A DNA stretch of 64,000 nt from Corynespora cassiicola (lineage: Eukaryota > Ascomycota > Dothideomycetes > Pleosporales > Corynesporascaceae): positions 4,278,001 to 4,342,000 of the forward strand of contig JAEUWY010000002.1 of NCBI GenBank assembly GCA_022059125.1. The letters are read 5' to 3'. Numbering within the stretch: the first letter of the stretch is position 1; each line of letters starts with the position of its first letter. Positions 63,985 through 64,000 of this stretch are shown piece by piece. The translations under genes were made by a program, and so were the position numbers. The notes under the pieces were generated by a model. It worked only from the letters and a program-made list of their open reading frames with translations, did no database searches and was not told the DNA's origin.

Positions 63985-64000
63985 CTGCGCGAGTCAGTCG

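Overview
The window is nuclear DNA of a filamentous ascomycete (Pezizomycotina; a dothideomycete is my best guess but not proven). The evidence is the short introns (about 46 to 173 nt) with GT..AG ends and CTAAC/CTGAC-type branch points, genes on both strands without operons, and fungal families such as Zn2Cys6 regulators, RTA1 proteins, an ascomycete class II-like peroxidase, a fungal P450 and Mgm101. I rebuilt the splice sites by hand; every spliced model below closes in frame. I support 28 protein-coding genes (one cut by the right edge), two decayed genes, three weak coding-like stretches and several repeats. I saw no tRNA, rRNA, CRISPR or intact transposon.

Layout. Bases 1-22.5 kb are mostly conserved cellular genes: an acidic protein of unknown function, a seipin (lipid droplets), pantothenate kinase (CoA synthesis), a small zinc-motif protein, a telomere-repeat-binding Myb protein, a Gdt1-type Golgi cation transporter, a secreted heme peroxidase, a P-TEFb/CTDK-type cyclin and an alpha/beta hydrolase.

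Bases 23-36 kb look accessory: a secreted BBE-type FAD oxidase, a cinnamyl-alcohol-type zinc dehydrogenase, a decayed Zn2Cys6 domain, a pfkB-fold protein with an altered active-site motif, an RTA1 membrane protein, a Zn2Cys6 regulator, a decayed cysteine-rich gene with two premature stops, and an MFS transporter. Intergenic DNA here is AT-rich and holds broken coding sequence. No PKS, NRPS or terpene backbone gene is present.

Bases 37-46 kb return to core functions: proteasome ATPase Rpt6, a Vnx1-like vacuolar cation exchanger and a PA-TM-RING E3 ligase. A 2-kb gene-poor stretch follows, with a marked one-strand cluster of CTAAAA hexamers (46.8-47.7 kb). Bases 48-64 kb hold an F-box protein, a secreted FMN alpha-hydroxyacid oxidase, a SET-domain protein, a Yop1/REEP ER-shaping protein, Mgm101 (mtDNA maintenance), a CYP65-like P450, the twin-CX9C protein Coa4, biotin-protein ligase and the 3' end of an oxysterol-binding protein. 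Coa4 and the biotin ligase are divergent over about 250 bp; Yop1 and Mgm101 are convergent with under 300 bp between them.
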